Notes under the pieces: model-generated
Told to the model about the DNA's origin: nothing
The model's database searches: none
The model's input: the letters and a program-made list of their open reading frames with translations, nothing else
Source: Bradyrhizobium sp. 190
GTDB taxonomy: Bacteria; Pseudomonadota; Alphaproteobacteria; Rhizobiales; Xanthobacteraceae
Direction of reading: 5' to 3'
DNA length: 64,000 nucleotides
NCBI RefSeq assembly: GCF_023073415.1
Contig: NZ_JADPJL010000068.1
Location: 186,001 to 250,000 of the forward strand
Shown: piece after piece, positions 32,986-44,915 of the stretch
Layout: the number at the start of each line of letters is the position of its first letter
Numbering within the stretch: position 1 is the first letter of the stretch
Position numbers and translations under genes: made by a program

Positions 32986-34461
32986 TTGATTAACCGTTCG
33001 CTGGTTCGCGCGCTCGTCACGTCGGCTGCCCTCGCGGGCGCAGGCGCGCTGTTGGCCAGTTGCAATGGCGGCGACATGTCGCTCGCCAACAACGCCAAGG
33101 CCAACCAGCCGGTTCCACCCAAACTGATCGCCGACATGACGGCGAAAGACATGGACCTGCAGTCGCCGATCTTGGTCCGGCTGTTCAAGCAGGAAGCCGA
33201 ACTGGAAATCTGGAAGCAGGACCGCTCCGGCCGTTTCGCGCTCCTGAAAACCTATCCGATCTGCCGCTGGTCGGGGGATCTCGGACCCAAGGTCCGCGAG
33301 GGCGACCGCCAGGCGCCGGAAGGCTTCTATGCGATCTCGCCGGCGCAGATGAACCCGCAATCGGCTTATTATCTTTCCTTCAACACCGGCTATCCGAACG
33401 CGTTCGACAAGGCGCTGGGGCGTACCGGCTCGCAACTGATGGTGCATGGCGACTGCTCATCGCGCGGCTGCTACGCGATGACCGACGAGCAGATCGCGGA
33501 AATCTATTCACTGGGCCGCGAATCCTTCTTCGGCGGCCAGAAATCGTTCCAGCTGCAGGCCTATCCGTTCAAGATGACGCCGGCCAACATGGCCAAGCAC
33601 CGCAACAATCCGAACATGCCGTTCTGGAAGATGATCAAGGAAGGCAATGATCATTTCGAGGTGACGAAGCAGGAGCCGAAGGTCGATTTCTGCGAGAAGA
33701 AATACGTGTTCGATGCCGCCAAGCCGCCGAACGCCGCGCGTGACCTGGTATTCGATGCTTCGGCGAAGTGCCCGGCCTATGTGATTTCCGACGAGGTCGC
33801 CAACGCCGTGCGCGACAAGCAGGCGACCGACCTTGCCGAAACCGCCCGCCTGATTGCAAAGGGAACGCCGGTCGCCCGGACCAACACGGGCATCGACGGC
33901 GGTATGCACCGGGTGTTCGCCGCCCGTGTGCCTGAGGCCAGCACCGGTCTTTCGGAACCCGGCGACGGCTCAAGCCTGTCGTTGATGGCACGCGCCCCTG
34001 GCACCGTTCCCTCCCACGTCAATCCGCCCAAGGCGCCCTCCGATAATCTGCTGATGGGTACGCCGGAACCACCGAAGCTTGCCGCAGCCCCAGCGCCCAC
34101 CCCTGCCGCGGCACCGACGCGCGTCGCCAATGCGGCGCCGCCGGCCCAGAATGACGGGTTCTTCTCCAACCTTGCCCGCAAGGTCGGCATCGGCGGCGCG
34201 GCTGACGCTACCGCCAGCACGCCGCCTTCGAAGCCGAAGGCACCCGAGGCCAAGCGCAGCGAGCCGCCACGGCCGGAAGCCGCCGCGCCGAAGACTGCGG
34301 CGCCGAAGCCTGCTGACACCAAGCATGCCGCTGCCAGCCGTCCGCCGCTGAAACCGTCGGTGGATACCCCGGCCCCCGCCGCCAAGGACAATCTGGTTTC
34401 CGGCTCCGCACCGATCGTGTCGACGAACTCATTCGACAGTCGCTTCGGGGCGGTGAAGTAG
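32986..34461 (+). CDS. YafK-type L,D-transpeptidase lipoprotein with Pro/Ala-rich tail
   Basis: A 491-residue protein. A type-II signal (lipobox LASC, Cys26) is followed by the L,D-transpeptidase catalytic domain (about residues 60-220) containing MVHGDCSSRGCYAMTDEQI with the His and nucleophilic Cys. The fold suits YafK/DpaA-like enzymes that form or cleave meso-DAP linkages in peptidoglycan or detach murein-bound proteins. From about 310 the chain is Ala/Pro/Lys-rich and likely disordered. The only in-frame start is TTG 32986, with GGAG nine bases upstream. Confidence 0.85.
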   Translation: MINRSLVRALVTSAALAGAGALLASCNGGDMSLANNAKANQPVPPKLIADMTAKDMDLQSPILVRLFKQEAELEIWKQDRSGRFALLKTYPICRWSGDLGPKVREGDRQAPEGFYAISPAQMNPQSAYYLSFNTGYPNAFDKALGRTGSQLMVHGDCSSRGCYAMTDEQIAEIYSLGRESFFGGQKSFQLQAYPFKMTPANMAKHRNNPNMPFWKMIKEGNDHFEVTKQEPKVDFCEKKYVFDAAKPPNAARDLVFDASAKCPAYVISDEVANAVRDKQATDLAETARLIAKGTPVARTNTGIDGGMHRVFAARVPEASTGLSEPGDGSSLSLMARAPGTVPSHVNPPKAPSDNLLMGTPEPPKLAAAPAPTPAAAPTRVANAAPPAQNDGFFSNLARKVGIGGAADATASTPPSKPKAPEAKRSEPPRPEAAAPKTAAPKPADTKHAAASRPPLKPSVDTPAPAAKDNLVSGSAPIVSTNSFDSRFGAVK

Positions 34462-34936
34462 GCGCGACGCGCCTTCGCGGACTGCAGAACAACAAGAGCC
34501 GTCATGTGCCGCGAAAGCGGCATCCGCTATTGGCGAGGGTGAATTTACCGAGACAGCGCGGTGTACTGGTTCATCTGCTTTCGCCGATGATGGCTGATCC
34601 GTTGCGCTGCTCAACGACGCGTCTTCATTTCCCCGCTGGGCTTCGCAGCGTCCCAAGCTTTTGAGTGTGTCATCGATGCTTGTCTCAGGCTGGCCTGCTG
34701 GTACCAGAGTGCTTCACCGCTGAGGCATGACTTCTTCCGCACGGTGCGAAGTTGATGTAGCCTGAAGACAGGCCGCCAGCGGGCAGTGCCGAAGGCCCGT
34801 CGGAGTATCAGCGGCCTCATGCCCACGGCGGGGTTAAAGTCCTTCATCTCCAGGTTTTGGGCCGGCTCGTTTTTCATGTGAGCCGGAAGAGAGGCTGTCG
34901 CCTCATCGATCAAACACGCCCCAACAGGAGGACATC
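34462..34936. other. 475-bp stretch without a supported gene
   Basis: A minus-strand open frame of about 100 codons exists (34611-34913), but its composition (many rare residue pairs, no ribosome binding site) gives little support. No repeat arm, tRNA or terminator was recognised. The right end has the ribosome binding site of the GYD gene. Confidence 0.4.
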
Positions 34937-35272
34937 ATGCATTTTTGTATGACAGCACAATACACGCCAAAATCTCTCAACGCCATTCTGGAAAATCCCA
35001 AGACCAATCGCTACGAAGCGGCAAAGAAGCTGGTCGAAGGTGCCGGCGGCAAATTGATTTCGATGTACAGCACTGCTGTAAACGGGCCCGGCGTGCTTGT
35101 GATCTTCGATGTACCCGATCCCAACTCGGCACCGGCGATATCAGGCATTGTGGTTGCTACCGGCGCCGTCCACAATGTAAACCTCACTCGGCTGTGGACG
35201 CAGGATGAAATTACGCAAGTTCGGCAAAAGGCCGCCCAGCTTCGAGGCTCGTACACACCGCCCGGTGGCTAA
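34937..35272 (+). CDS. GYD-domain protein
   Basis: A 111-residue single-domain protein. TAQYTPKSLNAILENPKTNR, KLVEGAGGKLISMYST and GVLVIFDVPDP fit the GYD family, a small ferredoxin-like fold of unknown function that is common in rhizobia. CAGGAGGAC before the ATG is one of the best ribosome binding sites in the window. A perfect 13-bp hairpin lies about 45 bases after the stop. Confidence 0.8.
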   Translation: MHFCMTAQYTPKSLNAILENPKTNRYEAAKKLVEGAGGKLISMYSTAVNGPGVLVIFDVPDPNSAPAISGIVVATGAVHNVNLTRLWTQDEITQVRQKAAQLRGSYTPPGG

Positions 35273-35318
35273 AGATTGACGGCAGCTCGTTGAGATCTGT
35301 CGGACACGGTCATCAAAA

Positions 35319-35350
35319 CATTGGTGGCAGGCGATGACCTGCCACCAATG
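35319..35350. terminator. Strong perfect hairpin between GYD gene and secA
   Basis: CATTGGTGGCAGG (35319-35331) pairs perfectly with CCTGCCACCAATG (35338-35350) around a 6-nt loop. No U-run follows on either strand. It sits between two convergent genes and is best read as a bidirectional terminator or transcript-end stabiliser. Confidence 0.6.
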
Positions 35351-35389
35351 CTGTCGCCAAGACGGCGACAAAGTCATTGAAATGATCGC

Positions 35390-38224
<2,835 letters not shown>

Positions 38225-38424
38225 GCCAATTCCTGCCTTTGCCGTTACTTGCGTTGCGAGCCGTGACGTGGACCACCAAGTTGCCTATCAACTCACCGTG
38301 ACGCATCGCGGCAAATACCCCGCTCCCGGGGGCCATCCGCCTAATGAGTGGGAATTAAGCAATCCAAGGTTCAACGGCAAAAAACGCAGCAAAATAAGCG
38401 CTATCGCCGCTGGAGGTTCCGGCA

Positions 38425-38453
38425 CAGATATGGCTGGGTTGGGGCCTTGTCAA
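38425..38453 (-). promoter_or_regulatory. Sigma-70-type promoter for secA
   Basis: On the minus strand, TTGACA (38448-38453), a 17-base spacer and TATCTG (38425-38430). The -35 is a perfect consensus match. It points towards secA, giving a leader of about 190 bases. Confidence 0.65.
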
Positions 38454-38574
38454 CGTGGGTCCATCTGTCAAGGAATTCATCATTTTGACAGACTTTTCGC
38501 GTTGCCAAGGCCGCATGATTGGGCGAGTGTCCCGCCGCCTTTGCCGCCCCCCTACTTCAAGACAAGGATTTTCC

Positions 38575-39495
38575 ATGACCACCTCGTTCCCGGAAACGAA
38601 AACCGGCCTGCGCTTCGGCCTCGCCTCCCTGGCCGCAACGGCCTGTCTGGCTGCGATTCTGGCCGCCAGCCTGCCGGTTCGTGCCCAGGACAACCCTGTT
38701 CTTGCCAAGGTTAACGGTGCGGAGATCCGCCAGAGCGATGTGGCGCTCGCGGAAGAGGAACTCGGCCCCAGCCTCGCGCAAATGGACCCGGCGTCCAAGA
38801 AGGACAACGTGCTGGCGTTCCTGATCGATCTGAAAATCGTCGCCAAGGCGGCCGAGGACAAGAAGGTCGAGAATTCCGAAGACTTCAAGAAGCGTCTGGC
38901 GTTCACCCGCAGCCGTCTTCTGATGGACAGCCTGCTCGCCACCGAGGGCAAGGCTGCGACCACCGACGAGGCCATGAAGAAGGTCTATGAGGAGGCCTCC
39001 AAGCAGATCACCGGCGAAATGGAAGTTCACGCCCGGCATATCCTGGTCGAGACCGAGGACGAGGCCAAGGCGATCGCGGAAGAGCTGAAGAAGGGCGGCG
39101 ACTTCGCCGAACTGGCGAAGAAGAAGTCCAAGGACCCCGGCGCCTCCGACGGCGGCGATCTCGGCTTCTTCACCAAGGAACAGATGGTGCCGGAATTCTC
39201 CACCGTCGCGTTCACGCTCGAACCCGGCAAGATCTCCGACCCGGTCAAGTCGCAATTCGGCTGGCATATCATCAAGGTCGAGGAAAAGCGCGCCCGCAAG
39301 GCGCCGGACTTCGAGCAGGTCAGAGCCCAGATCGAGACCTATGTGACGCGCAAGGCGCAGGCCGAATACGTCGCCAAGCTGCGCGAAGCCGCCAAGGTCG
39401 AGCGCATGGACAAGCCGGCGGAAGCCGCCAAGACCGACGCCAAGCCGGATGCCGCCAAGCCCGCGGATTCCAAGATGGCGCCGGCGAAGAAGTAA
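38575..39495 (+). CDS. Parvulin-type peptidyl-prolyl isomerase, exported
   Basis: A 306-residue periplasmic foldase. The signal peptide (FGLASLAATACLAAILAASLPVRA) is followed by a SurA-like N-terminal helical region and a PpiC/parvulin domain (about residues 150-245: VHARHILVETEDEAKAIAEELKKGGDFAELAKKKS, DGGDLGFFTKEQMVPEF, and SQFGWHIIKVEE with the closing His). The C-terminus is an Ala/Lys/Asp-rich tail. AAGGA is upstream of ATG 38575. It is divergent from secA, a plausible functional pairing in secretion. Confidence 0.9.
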   Translation: MTTSFPETKTGLRFGLASLAATACLAAILAASLPVRAQDNPVLAKVNGAEIRQSDVALAEEELGPSLAQMDPASKKDNVLAFLIDLKIVAKAAEDKKVENSEDFKKRLAFTRSRLLMDSLLATEGKAATTDEAMKKVYEEASKQITGEMEVHARHILVETEDEAKAIAEELKKGGDFAELAKKKSKDPGASDGGDLGFFTKEQMVPEFSTVAFTLEPGKISDPVKSQFGWHIIKVEEKRARKAPDFEQVRAQIETYVTRKAQAEYVAKLREAAKVERMDKPAEAAKTDAKPDAAKPADSKMAPAKK

Positions 39496-39508
39496 GCCCA
39501 ACTCTATC

Positions 39509-39629
39509 GTCGTCCCGGCGAAAGCCGGGACCCATAACCACCGATGTTAGTTGTGACGCTCGACCGTATCTCCAGCGTGCACAATAACGTACGCCTGTAG
39601 CTATGGGTCCCCGCGTTCGCGGGGACGAC
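39509..39629. repeat. Palindromic repeat, family A (copy 4)
   Basis: Arms GTCGTCCCGGCGAAAGCCGG and CCCCGCGTTCGCGGGGACGAC, a variant in which both arms changed but kept their internal pairing. That compensatory pattern supports selection for, or copying of, the hairpins. It lies between the parvulin gene and argJ. Confidence 0.82.
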
Positions 39630-39716
39630 GCGGAGGGTAAGCACACCTTACCCCCTCTCCCGCGCAGACGATGAAGGTGATAGAGAGCGCTTCCCTCTCG
39701 AAGCCGGAAGTCACCG

Positions 39717-40973
39717 ATGTCCACCACCATCTCCCCCCTCGCCCCGACCGATGTCCCCGAGATGCCCGCGATTGCGGGCGTGAAGCTCGCGACCGCCGCC
39801 GCCGGCATTCGCTACAAGGGGCGTACCGACGTGCTGCTCGCCGTCATGGACAAGGGCACCACGGTCGCCGGCGTCTTCACCAAATCCAAATGCCCGTCCG
39901 CTCCCGTTGAATGGTGCCGCGCCAAGCTCGGCCGGGGCGGATCTAAGGGAGGATTTGCCCGCGCGCTGGTGGTGAATTCCGGCAACGCCAACGCATTCAC
40001 CGGCAAGACCGGCAAGCAGTCGACGGCGCTGACCGCGCAAACCGCGGCGAAGGCAGTCGGCTGCACCACCGGCGACGTGTTCCTGGCCTCTACCGGGGTG
40101 ATCGGCGAGCCGCTCGACGCCACCAAATTCGACGGCGTGCTGACGACGCTGACGGAGGCCGCCACGCCCGACCACTGGATGGACGCGGCCAGGGCAATCA
40201 TGACCACCGATACCTTTCCGAAGGTTGCGACCGCTACCGTCAAGCTCGGCAAGGCCAAGGTCACCATCAACGGCATGGCCAAGGGCGCCGGCATGATCGC
40301 CCCTGATATGGCGACCATGCTGTCATTCGTATTCACCGACGCGCCGCTGTCGTCTTCCGTGCTGCAGGCGCTGCTCAAGAGCGGCGTCGAAGATACCTTC
40401 AACGCCGTCACGATCGACAGCGACACCTCGACATCGGATACGCTCTTGGCCTTCGCCACCGGCGCAGCCGCAGCCGACGGCGCGCCGAAAATCAGCCGCG
40501 CCAGCGATCCCCGGCTGAAGGCTTTTGCCAAGGCGTTCCGTGACGTGCTGGCCGATCTTGCCGAACAGGTGGCCCGCGACGGCGAAGGAGCGCGCAAGCT
40601 GGTCGAGGTGATCGTCGAAGGCGCGACCACCAAGGCCTCCGCGCGCCGAATCGCGATGTCGATCGCGAATTCGCCGCTGGTGAAGACGGCGATCGCCGGC
40701 GAGGACGCCAATTGGGGCCGCGTGGTGATGGCGGTCGGCAAGGCCGGCGAGCCCGCCAACCGCGACAAGCTTTCGATCTCGTTCAACGGCATTCGCGTCG
40801 CCAAAAGTGGTGCGCGCGATCCGTCCTACAACGAGGCCGAGGTTTCCGAGGTGATGAAGAACCCGAAGATCCAGATCAAGGTCACGCTCGGCCTCGGCAA
40901 GGGCCGCGACCGCGTGCTGACCTGCGACCTCACCAAGGAATATGTCGCGATCAACGGCGACTACCGGTCATGA
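39717..40973 (+). CDS. argJ: Glutamate N-acetyltransferase / N-acetylglutamate synthase
   Basis: A 418-residue bifunctional enzyme of the arginine acetyl cycle: it transfers acetyl from N-acetylornithine to glutamate. The self-cleavage site KGAGMIAPDMATMLSF, whose Thr becomes the nucleophile of the beta chain, is present near residue 190, as are NSGNANAFTGKTG and SIANSPLVKTAIAGEDANWGR. An Ntn-hydrolase-like fold is expected. The nudix gene starts 15 bases after its stop. Confidence 0.95.
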   Translation: MSTTISPLAPTDVPEMPAIAGVKLATAAAGIRYKGRTDVLLAVMDKGTTVAGVFTKSKCPSAPVEWCRAKLGRGGSKGGFARALVVNSGNANAFTGKTGKQSTALTAQTAAKAVGCTTGDVFLASTGVIGEPLDATKFDGVLTTLTEAATPDHWMDAARAIMTTDTFPKVATATVKLGKAKVTINGMAKGAGMIAPDMATMLSFVFTDAPLSSSVLQALLKSGVEDTFNAVTIDSDTSTSDTLLAFATGAAAADGAPKISRASDPRLKAFAKAFRDVLADLAEQVARDGEGARKLVEVIVEGATTKASARRIAMSIANSPLVKTAIAGEDANWGRVVMAVGKAGEPANRDKLSISFNGIRVAKSGARDPSYNEAEVSEVMKNPKIQIKVTLGLGKGRDRVLTCDLTKEYVAINGDYRS

Positions 40974-40988
40974 GCGAGACAGCGGCGC

Positions 40989-41399
40989 ATGGCTGACATC
41001 AAGCTCACCCTCGTCGTCGCCTGCGCTCTCGTCGATGCCGACAAGCGCGTGCTGCTCGCGCAGCGCCCAGAAGGCAAGGCGCTCGCGGGCCTGTGGGAAT
41101 TTCCGGGCGGCAAGGTCGAGCCCGGCGAACGGCCGGAGCAGACGCTGATCCGCGAACTTCATGAGGAGATCGGGATCGACGTCACCGAGCCGTGCCTGGC
41201 GCCGCTGACGTTTGCCAGCTACGCCTATGACAGCTTCCATCTGCTGATGCCGCTCTACATCTGCCGGCGCTGGGAGGGCATGGTGATCGCGCGCGAAGGC
41301 CAGCAACTCGCCTGGGTCCGCGCCAACAAGCTGCGCGACTACCCGATGCCGCCCGCGGACATTCCGCTGATCCCGCACCTGATTGATTTGTTGATGTGA
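40989..41399 (+). CDS. mutT: MutT-type Nudix pyrophosphohydrolase
   Basis: A 136-residue (deoxy)nucleoside triphosphate pyrophosphohydrolase, likely cleansing 8-oxo-dGTP. The Nudix box is complete: GGKVEPGERPEQTLIRELHEEIGI (G-x5-E-x7-REUXEE). The N-terminal strand VVACALVDADKRVLLAQRP and GLWEFPG precede it. The short gap after argJ suggests one operon; an argJ-mutT order is frequent in Hyphomicrobiales. Confidence 0.92.
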   Translation: MADIKLTLVVACALVDADKRVLLAQRPEGKALAGLWEFPGGKVEPGERPEQTLIRELHEEIGIDVTEPCLAPLTFASYAYDSFHLLMPLYICRRWEGMVIAREGQQLAWVRANKLRDYPMPPADIPLIPHLIDLLM

Positions 41400-41519
41400 A
41401 GCGGGAGGTCGGCGGCTCCCAGTGTACGTTGATGGGTTGGCGTCACAAAATCGCGAAAACAACCCCATGCAAAGTAGAATGCGGCCCCGCTCGCGGCTTC
41501 CGCCGAAGGGAACTGCGCG

Positions 41520-42365
41520 TCAATCGCGCTTCGCCCGCTGCACGGCCGCCTCGAGACTTGCCTTCGCCGAGCCCGGCTTCAACGGTTTCGGCTGGCTCTC
41601 ATGCGGCGCCCAGCCGGACAGCCAGATCACGTCAAAGGTCGCGCGGATGCGGCCGTCGGCATCCGCGAACCGCTCGCTATAGATCTGCGCCATCCGCAAC
41701 ATGGTGGCGCGGCGGGTCGGCGTGCGCCGCCGCTCGATCAGGATATTGGTCGCGCCCATCCGCCTGATATCAGCCATCAGCGCGAACGCGCTGTCGTAGC
41801 GCACCACGACGCGATCGACGTCGGTGACCGGCAGCGCTAGCCCTGCGCGTTGCAACAGCCCGCCGATATCGCGCAGATCCGCAAACGGCGCGACGCGCGG
41901 CGATACCCCGCCCTCGCATTCGGCCTCTGCGGCGGCAAAGGATTGCCTGAGCTCCGTCAGCGTATCGCCGCCGATCATTGCTGCCAGCAACAGTCCGTCG
42001 GGCTTCAATGCACGTCGGATCTGCGCCAGCACGCCGGGGAGATCGTTGACGAACTGGAATGCGAGCGCCGAGACGGCGAGGTCGAGCGATTGCGGTGGCA
42101 GCGGCAGAATTTCCGACGAATCGAGATCGATGCGCCTGATCGACCGGAAGCGATCAGCGACAGGCTTTCGCAGCAATTCGTCCGGCGTCCAGATATCGGC
42201 GACATCGGCAAAATTCCGCATCACCGCCTGCAACCGCTCTTCCATGTCCTCCCTGACGCGATCTAGCAGGAACGTCACCGGCCCACCACGCCGCGCGCGC
42301 TCCAGCCGCGCACGCAACAGTGCGCGGTCGAACAGGATGGGTGCGGCGGTCGGGTTCGAAACCAT
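41520..42365 (-). CDS. Methyltransferase-domain protein, NDUFAF5-like
   Basis: A 281-residue protein. ILFDRALLRARLERA at the start and ALAFQFVNDLPGVLAQIRRALKPDGLLLAAMIGGDTL in the middle match the alphaproteobacterial relatives of the mitochondrial complex I assembly factor NDUFAF5 (an arginine hydroxylase with a methyltransferase fold). The usual SAM motif I (D-x-G-x-G) is replaced by FADVADIWTPDELL, so SAM binding may be altered. The start at 42365 (MVSNPTAAPILFD) is preferred; an ATG/GTG upstream is possible. It is divergent from comF. Confidence 0.82.
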   Translation of the reverse strand: MVSNPTAAPILFDRALLRARLERARRGGPVTFLLDRVREDMEERLQAVMRNFADVADIWTPDELLRKPVADRFRSIRRIDLDSSEILPLPPQSLDLAVSALAFQFVNDLPGVLAQIRRALKPDGLLLAAMIGGDTLTELRQSFAAAEAECEGGVSPRVAPFADLRDIGGLLQRAGLALPVTDVDRVVVRYDSAFALMADIRRMGATNILIERRRTPTRRATMLRMAQIYSERFADADGRIRATFDVIWLSGWAPHESQPKPLKPGSAKASLEAAVQRAKRD

Positions 42366-42443
42366 GCCGGTTCGTACGCTGGCTCCCCTGTCTCTGGCAA
42401 TCCTGCGCTTGAGCACGATGCCCGCTGGCGCTAGCCTCGCCCC

Positions 42444-43253
42444 ATGGACGCCGAGGCATCACCATCACGCTCCATCTCCAGCCAGTTGCGCGGCGCGTTG
42501 AGCGCCTGCCGCGACGCGTTCGCGCATCTTCCGCGGCTCGCGCTCGACATTGCCCTGCCGACATTGTGCGTGTCCTGCCGCGAGCCGGTCGATGGCGAGG
42601 GCGTCTGCGCGGCGTGCTGGGCCAAACTGTCGTTCATCGCACCGCCATTCTGTCCGCGGCTCGGCATCCCCTTTGTGTATGATCCGGGTCCGGAATTGCT
42701 GTCGATGGAGGCGATCGCCACCCCACCGGCGTACCAGCGCGCCCGCGCCGCGGTGCGCTATGACGACGTCGCCCGCACGCTGGTTCATTCGCTGAAATAC
42801 CAGGACCGCACGGATCTGGCGCCGGCGATGGGCCGCTGGATGGCCCGCGCGGGCCAGGAATTGCTCGCAGAGGCCGACGTGCTGGTGCCGGTTCCCCTGC
42901 ATTGGCGGCGCGGCTGGAGCCGCCGCTACAACCAGTCCGGCGCGCTGGCGCGGGTGATTTCGCGCCAAAGCGGCGTGAAACTGGCCACTGAGGCGCTTCG
43001 GCGCATCCGCCCGACCCAGCAGCAAATCGGGCTGTCACGGCCGCAGCGCGCCGCGAACGTTCAGGGCGCCTTCAAGGTCGCTCCCGAGCGCATGGCCGAT
43101 ATCCAGAGTCGCCGCGTCGTCCTGATCGACGATGTGCTGACGTCAGGCGCCACGACCGACGCCTGCGCCCGGGCGCTGCTGCGCGCCAAGGCCACGCAGG
43201 TCGATGTGCTGGTATTCGCGCGGGTTGTGGACAGCCACCGGGCTCCCATATAA
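42444..43253 (+). CDS. comF: ComF-family phosphoribosyltransferase-like protein
   Basis: A 269-residue protein. An N-terminal zinc-finger-like part (CVSCREPVDGEGVCAACW) is followed by a type-I phosphoribosyltransferase fold with the PRPP loop VVLIDDVLTSGATTDAC near residue 225. ComF proteins take part in DNA uptake in competent bacteria; in rhizobia the role is uncertain. It opens a compact cluster: grxC follows by 28 bases, then the nitrilase and DUF1178 genes overlap. Confidence 0.88.
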   Translation: MDAEASPSRSISSQLRGALSACRDAFAHLPRLALDIALPTLCVSCREPVDGEGVCAACWAKLSFIAPPFCPRLGIPFVYDPGPELLSMEAIATPPAYQRARAAVRYDDVARTLVHSLKYQDRTDLAPAMGRWMARAGQELLAEADVLVPVPLHWRRGWSRRYNQSGALARVISRQSGVKLATEALRRIRPTQQQIGLSRPQRAANVQGAFKVAPERMADIQSRRVVLIDDVLTSGATTDACARALLRAKATQVDVLVFARVVDSHRAPI

Positions 43254-43281
43254 TTCAAATACTTGCCAACCAGAGCGCGCC

Positions 43282-43554
43282 ATGACCGCCATTGAAATCT
43301 ATACCCGCCCGGGCTGCGGCTATTGCACCGCTGCCAAATCGCTGCTGACGCGCAAGAACGCCGCGTTCTCCGAATTGAACGTGGCAACCGACCCGGCCTA
43401 TCGCGACCAGATGTACGATCGCGCAGGCGCCGGCTCGACCTTCCCTCAGATCTTCATCGGCACAACCCATGTCGGCGGCTGCGACGAGCTTTATGCGCTG
43501 GATCGCGCGGGCAAGCTCGACGCCATGCTGGCGGGAGAAAAGGCCTCCTCATGA
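43282..43554 (+). CDS. grxC: Glutaredoxin 3
   Basis: A 90-residue dithiol glutaredoxin. The active site is CGYC (RPGCGYCTAAKSLL), a Gly replacing the classical Pro. STFPQIFIG supplies the cis-Pro, and HVGGCDELYALD the glutathione-binding GG. It reduces disulphides with glutathione in the cytoplasm. The stop overlaps the nitrilase start (ATGA). The same grxC-nitrilase-DUF1178 order is common in Alphaproteobacteria. Confidence 0.94.
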   Translation: MTAIEIYTRPGCGYCTAAKSLLTRKNAAFSELNVATDPAYRDQMYDRAGAGSTFPQIFIGTTHVGGCDELYALDRAGKLDAMLAGEKASS

Positions 43555-44429
43555 GCGCTGGCTCCATTTTTACCGCTGCCATGGTGCAGATGCGCACCGG
43601 GCTGTTGCCCGAGCCGAGCCTTGAGCAAGGCATCAAGCTGATCCGCGAGGCCGCGGCGCAAGGCGCCGATTACGTGCTCACGCCTGAGGTGAGCAACATG
43701 ATGCAACTGAACCGCAAGGCGCTGTTCGAGCATTTGGCCGCCGAGGAAAACGATCTCTCGCTGAAGGCCTATCGCGCGCTGGCTGCGGAATTGAAGATCC
43801 ATCTCCATATCGGCTCGCTGGCCCTGCGCTATTCGCCGGAGCGCGCCGTCAACCGATCGTTCCTGATCGGGCCCGACGGCAATGTGCTCGCCTGCTATGA
43901 CAAGATCCATATGTTCGATATCGATCTGCCCGGCGGCGAGAGCTATCGCGAGTCGGCCAACTACCAGCCGGGCGAGACGGCGGTGATCTCTGATCTGCCG
44001 TGGGGCCGGATCGGGCTGACGATCTGCTACGACGTGCGTTTTCCGGCGCTCTATCGCGCATTGGCTGAAGCCGGCGCGTCGTTCCTCACGGTGCCGTCAG
44101 CCTTCACCAGAAAGACCGGCGAGGCGCATTGGCACACGCTGCTCCGCGCCCGCGCCATCGAGACCGGCTGCTTCGTATTCGCGGCGGCGCAATGCGGCAT
44201 GCACGAGAACAAGCGTGAGACCTTCGGGCATTCGCTGATCATCGCCCCCTGGGGCGAGATTCTTGCCGAGGGCGGCGTCGAGCCTGGCGTGTTCCTTGCG
44301 CAGATCGACCCCGCGAAGGTTGAAACCGCACGCAAGACCGTGCCGTCGCTGCAGCACGGACGGCGCTTCGGCATCACCGACCCCAAGGCCGGCCCGGAGC
44401 ATCTGCATCTGGTCCGGGGTTCGGCATGA
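43551..44429 (+). CDS. Carbon-nitrogen hydrolase (nitrilase superfamily)
   Basis: A 292-residue hydrolase. The Glu-Lys-Cys triad is visible: E in LTPEVSNMM, K in CYDKIHMFDIDLPGGE, and C in GLTICYDVRFPALYRALAEAG. It resembles Nit1/deaminated-glutathione amidases. The function as metabolite-repair amidase is inferred from family and from the neighbouring glutaredoxin. Overlaps ATGA with both the gene before and the gene after indicate translational coupling. Confidence 0.9.
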   Translation: MSAGSIFTAAMVQMRTGLLPEPSLEQGIKLIREAAAQGADYVLTPEVSNMMQLNRKALFEHLAAEENDLSLKAYRALAAELKIHLHIGSLALRYSPERAVNRSFLIGPDGNVLACYDKIHMFDIDLPGGESYRESANYQPGETAVISDLPWGRIGLTICYDVRFPALYRALAEAGASFLTVPSAFTRKTGEAHWHTLLRARAIETGCFVFAAAQCGMHENKRETFGHSLIIAPWGEILAEGGVEPGVFLAQIDPAKVETARKTVPSLQHGRRFGITDPKAGPEHLHLVRGSA

Positions 44430-44899
44430 TCCGGTATAACCTTCGCTGCGAGAAGGGCCACGCGTTCGAAAGCTGGTTTCAAAGCTCCACGGCTTATGAG
44501 AGCCAGGAGAAACGCAGGCTGGTGAGTTGCCCCGCCTGCGGCTCGGTCAAGGTCGAGCGCGCCATCATGGCTCCACAGATCGTGAGCAAGAAGGGCCGCG
44601 AGGCCGCCCCGCCTGCGCCGGCCGCGCCTGCGGAAGTGACCGCGCCGTCCGAATCGACGCCGCTCTTGATGGCGCAGGAGCGCGAGCTGCGCGCCAAGCT
44701 GAAGGAATTGCGCGATCACATCGTGAAAAATGCCGACAATGTCGGCGAGCGCTTCCCCAACGAGGCGCGCAAGATGCACTATGGCGATATCGAGCATCGC
44801 CCGATCTACGGCGAGGCCTCGCCGGAGGAAGCACGCTCCCTGATCGACGAAGGCGTCGAGGTCTCTCCGCTGCCGGTGCTGCCGGATGATAGGAATTAG
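44426..44899 (+). CDS. DUF1178 zinc-ribbon-like protein
   Basis: A 157-residue protein. The start IRYNLRCEKGHAFESWFQSS and VSCPACGSVKVERAIMAP give a two-cysteine-pair zinc ribbon (CxxxH/CxxC). A linker rich in Ala/Pro follows, then a helical C-terminus with NADNVGERFPNEARKMHYGD. Function is unknown; it is part of the grxC-nitrilase operon. It ends 17 bases before a family B palindrome. Confidence 0.88.
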   Translation: MIRYNLRCEKGHAFESWFQSSTAYESQEKRRLVSCPACGSVKVERAIMAPQIVSKKGREAAPPAPAAPAEVTAPSESTPLLMAQERELRAKLKELRDHIVKNADNVGERFPNEARKMHYGDIEHRPIYGEASPEEARSLIDEGVEVSPLPVLPDDRN

Positions 44900-44915
44900 C
44901 GCGAGACATGCTGCC

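Noticed and set aside
34611..34913. A 100-codon minus-strand frame in the gap before the GYD gene
   Set aside because: No ribosome binding site, weak codon bias, no recognisable family; kept as part of a gene-free stretch.
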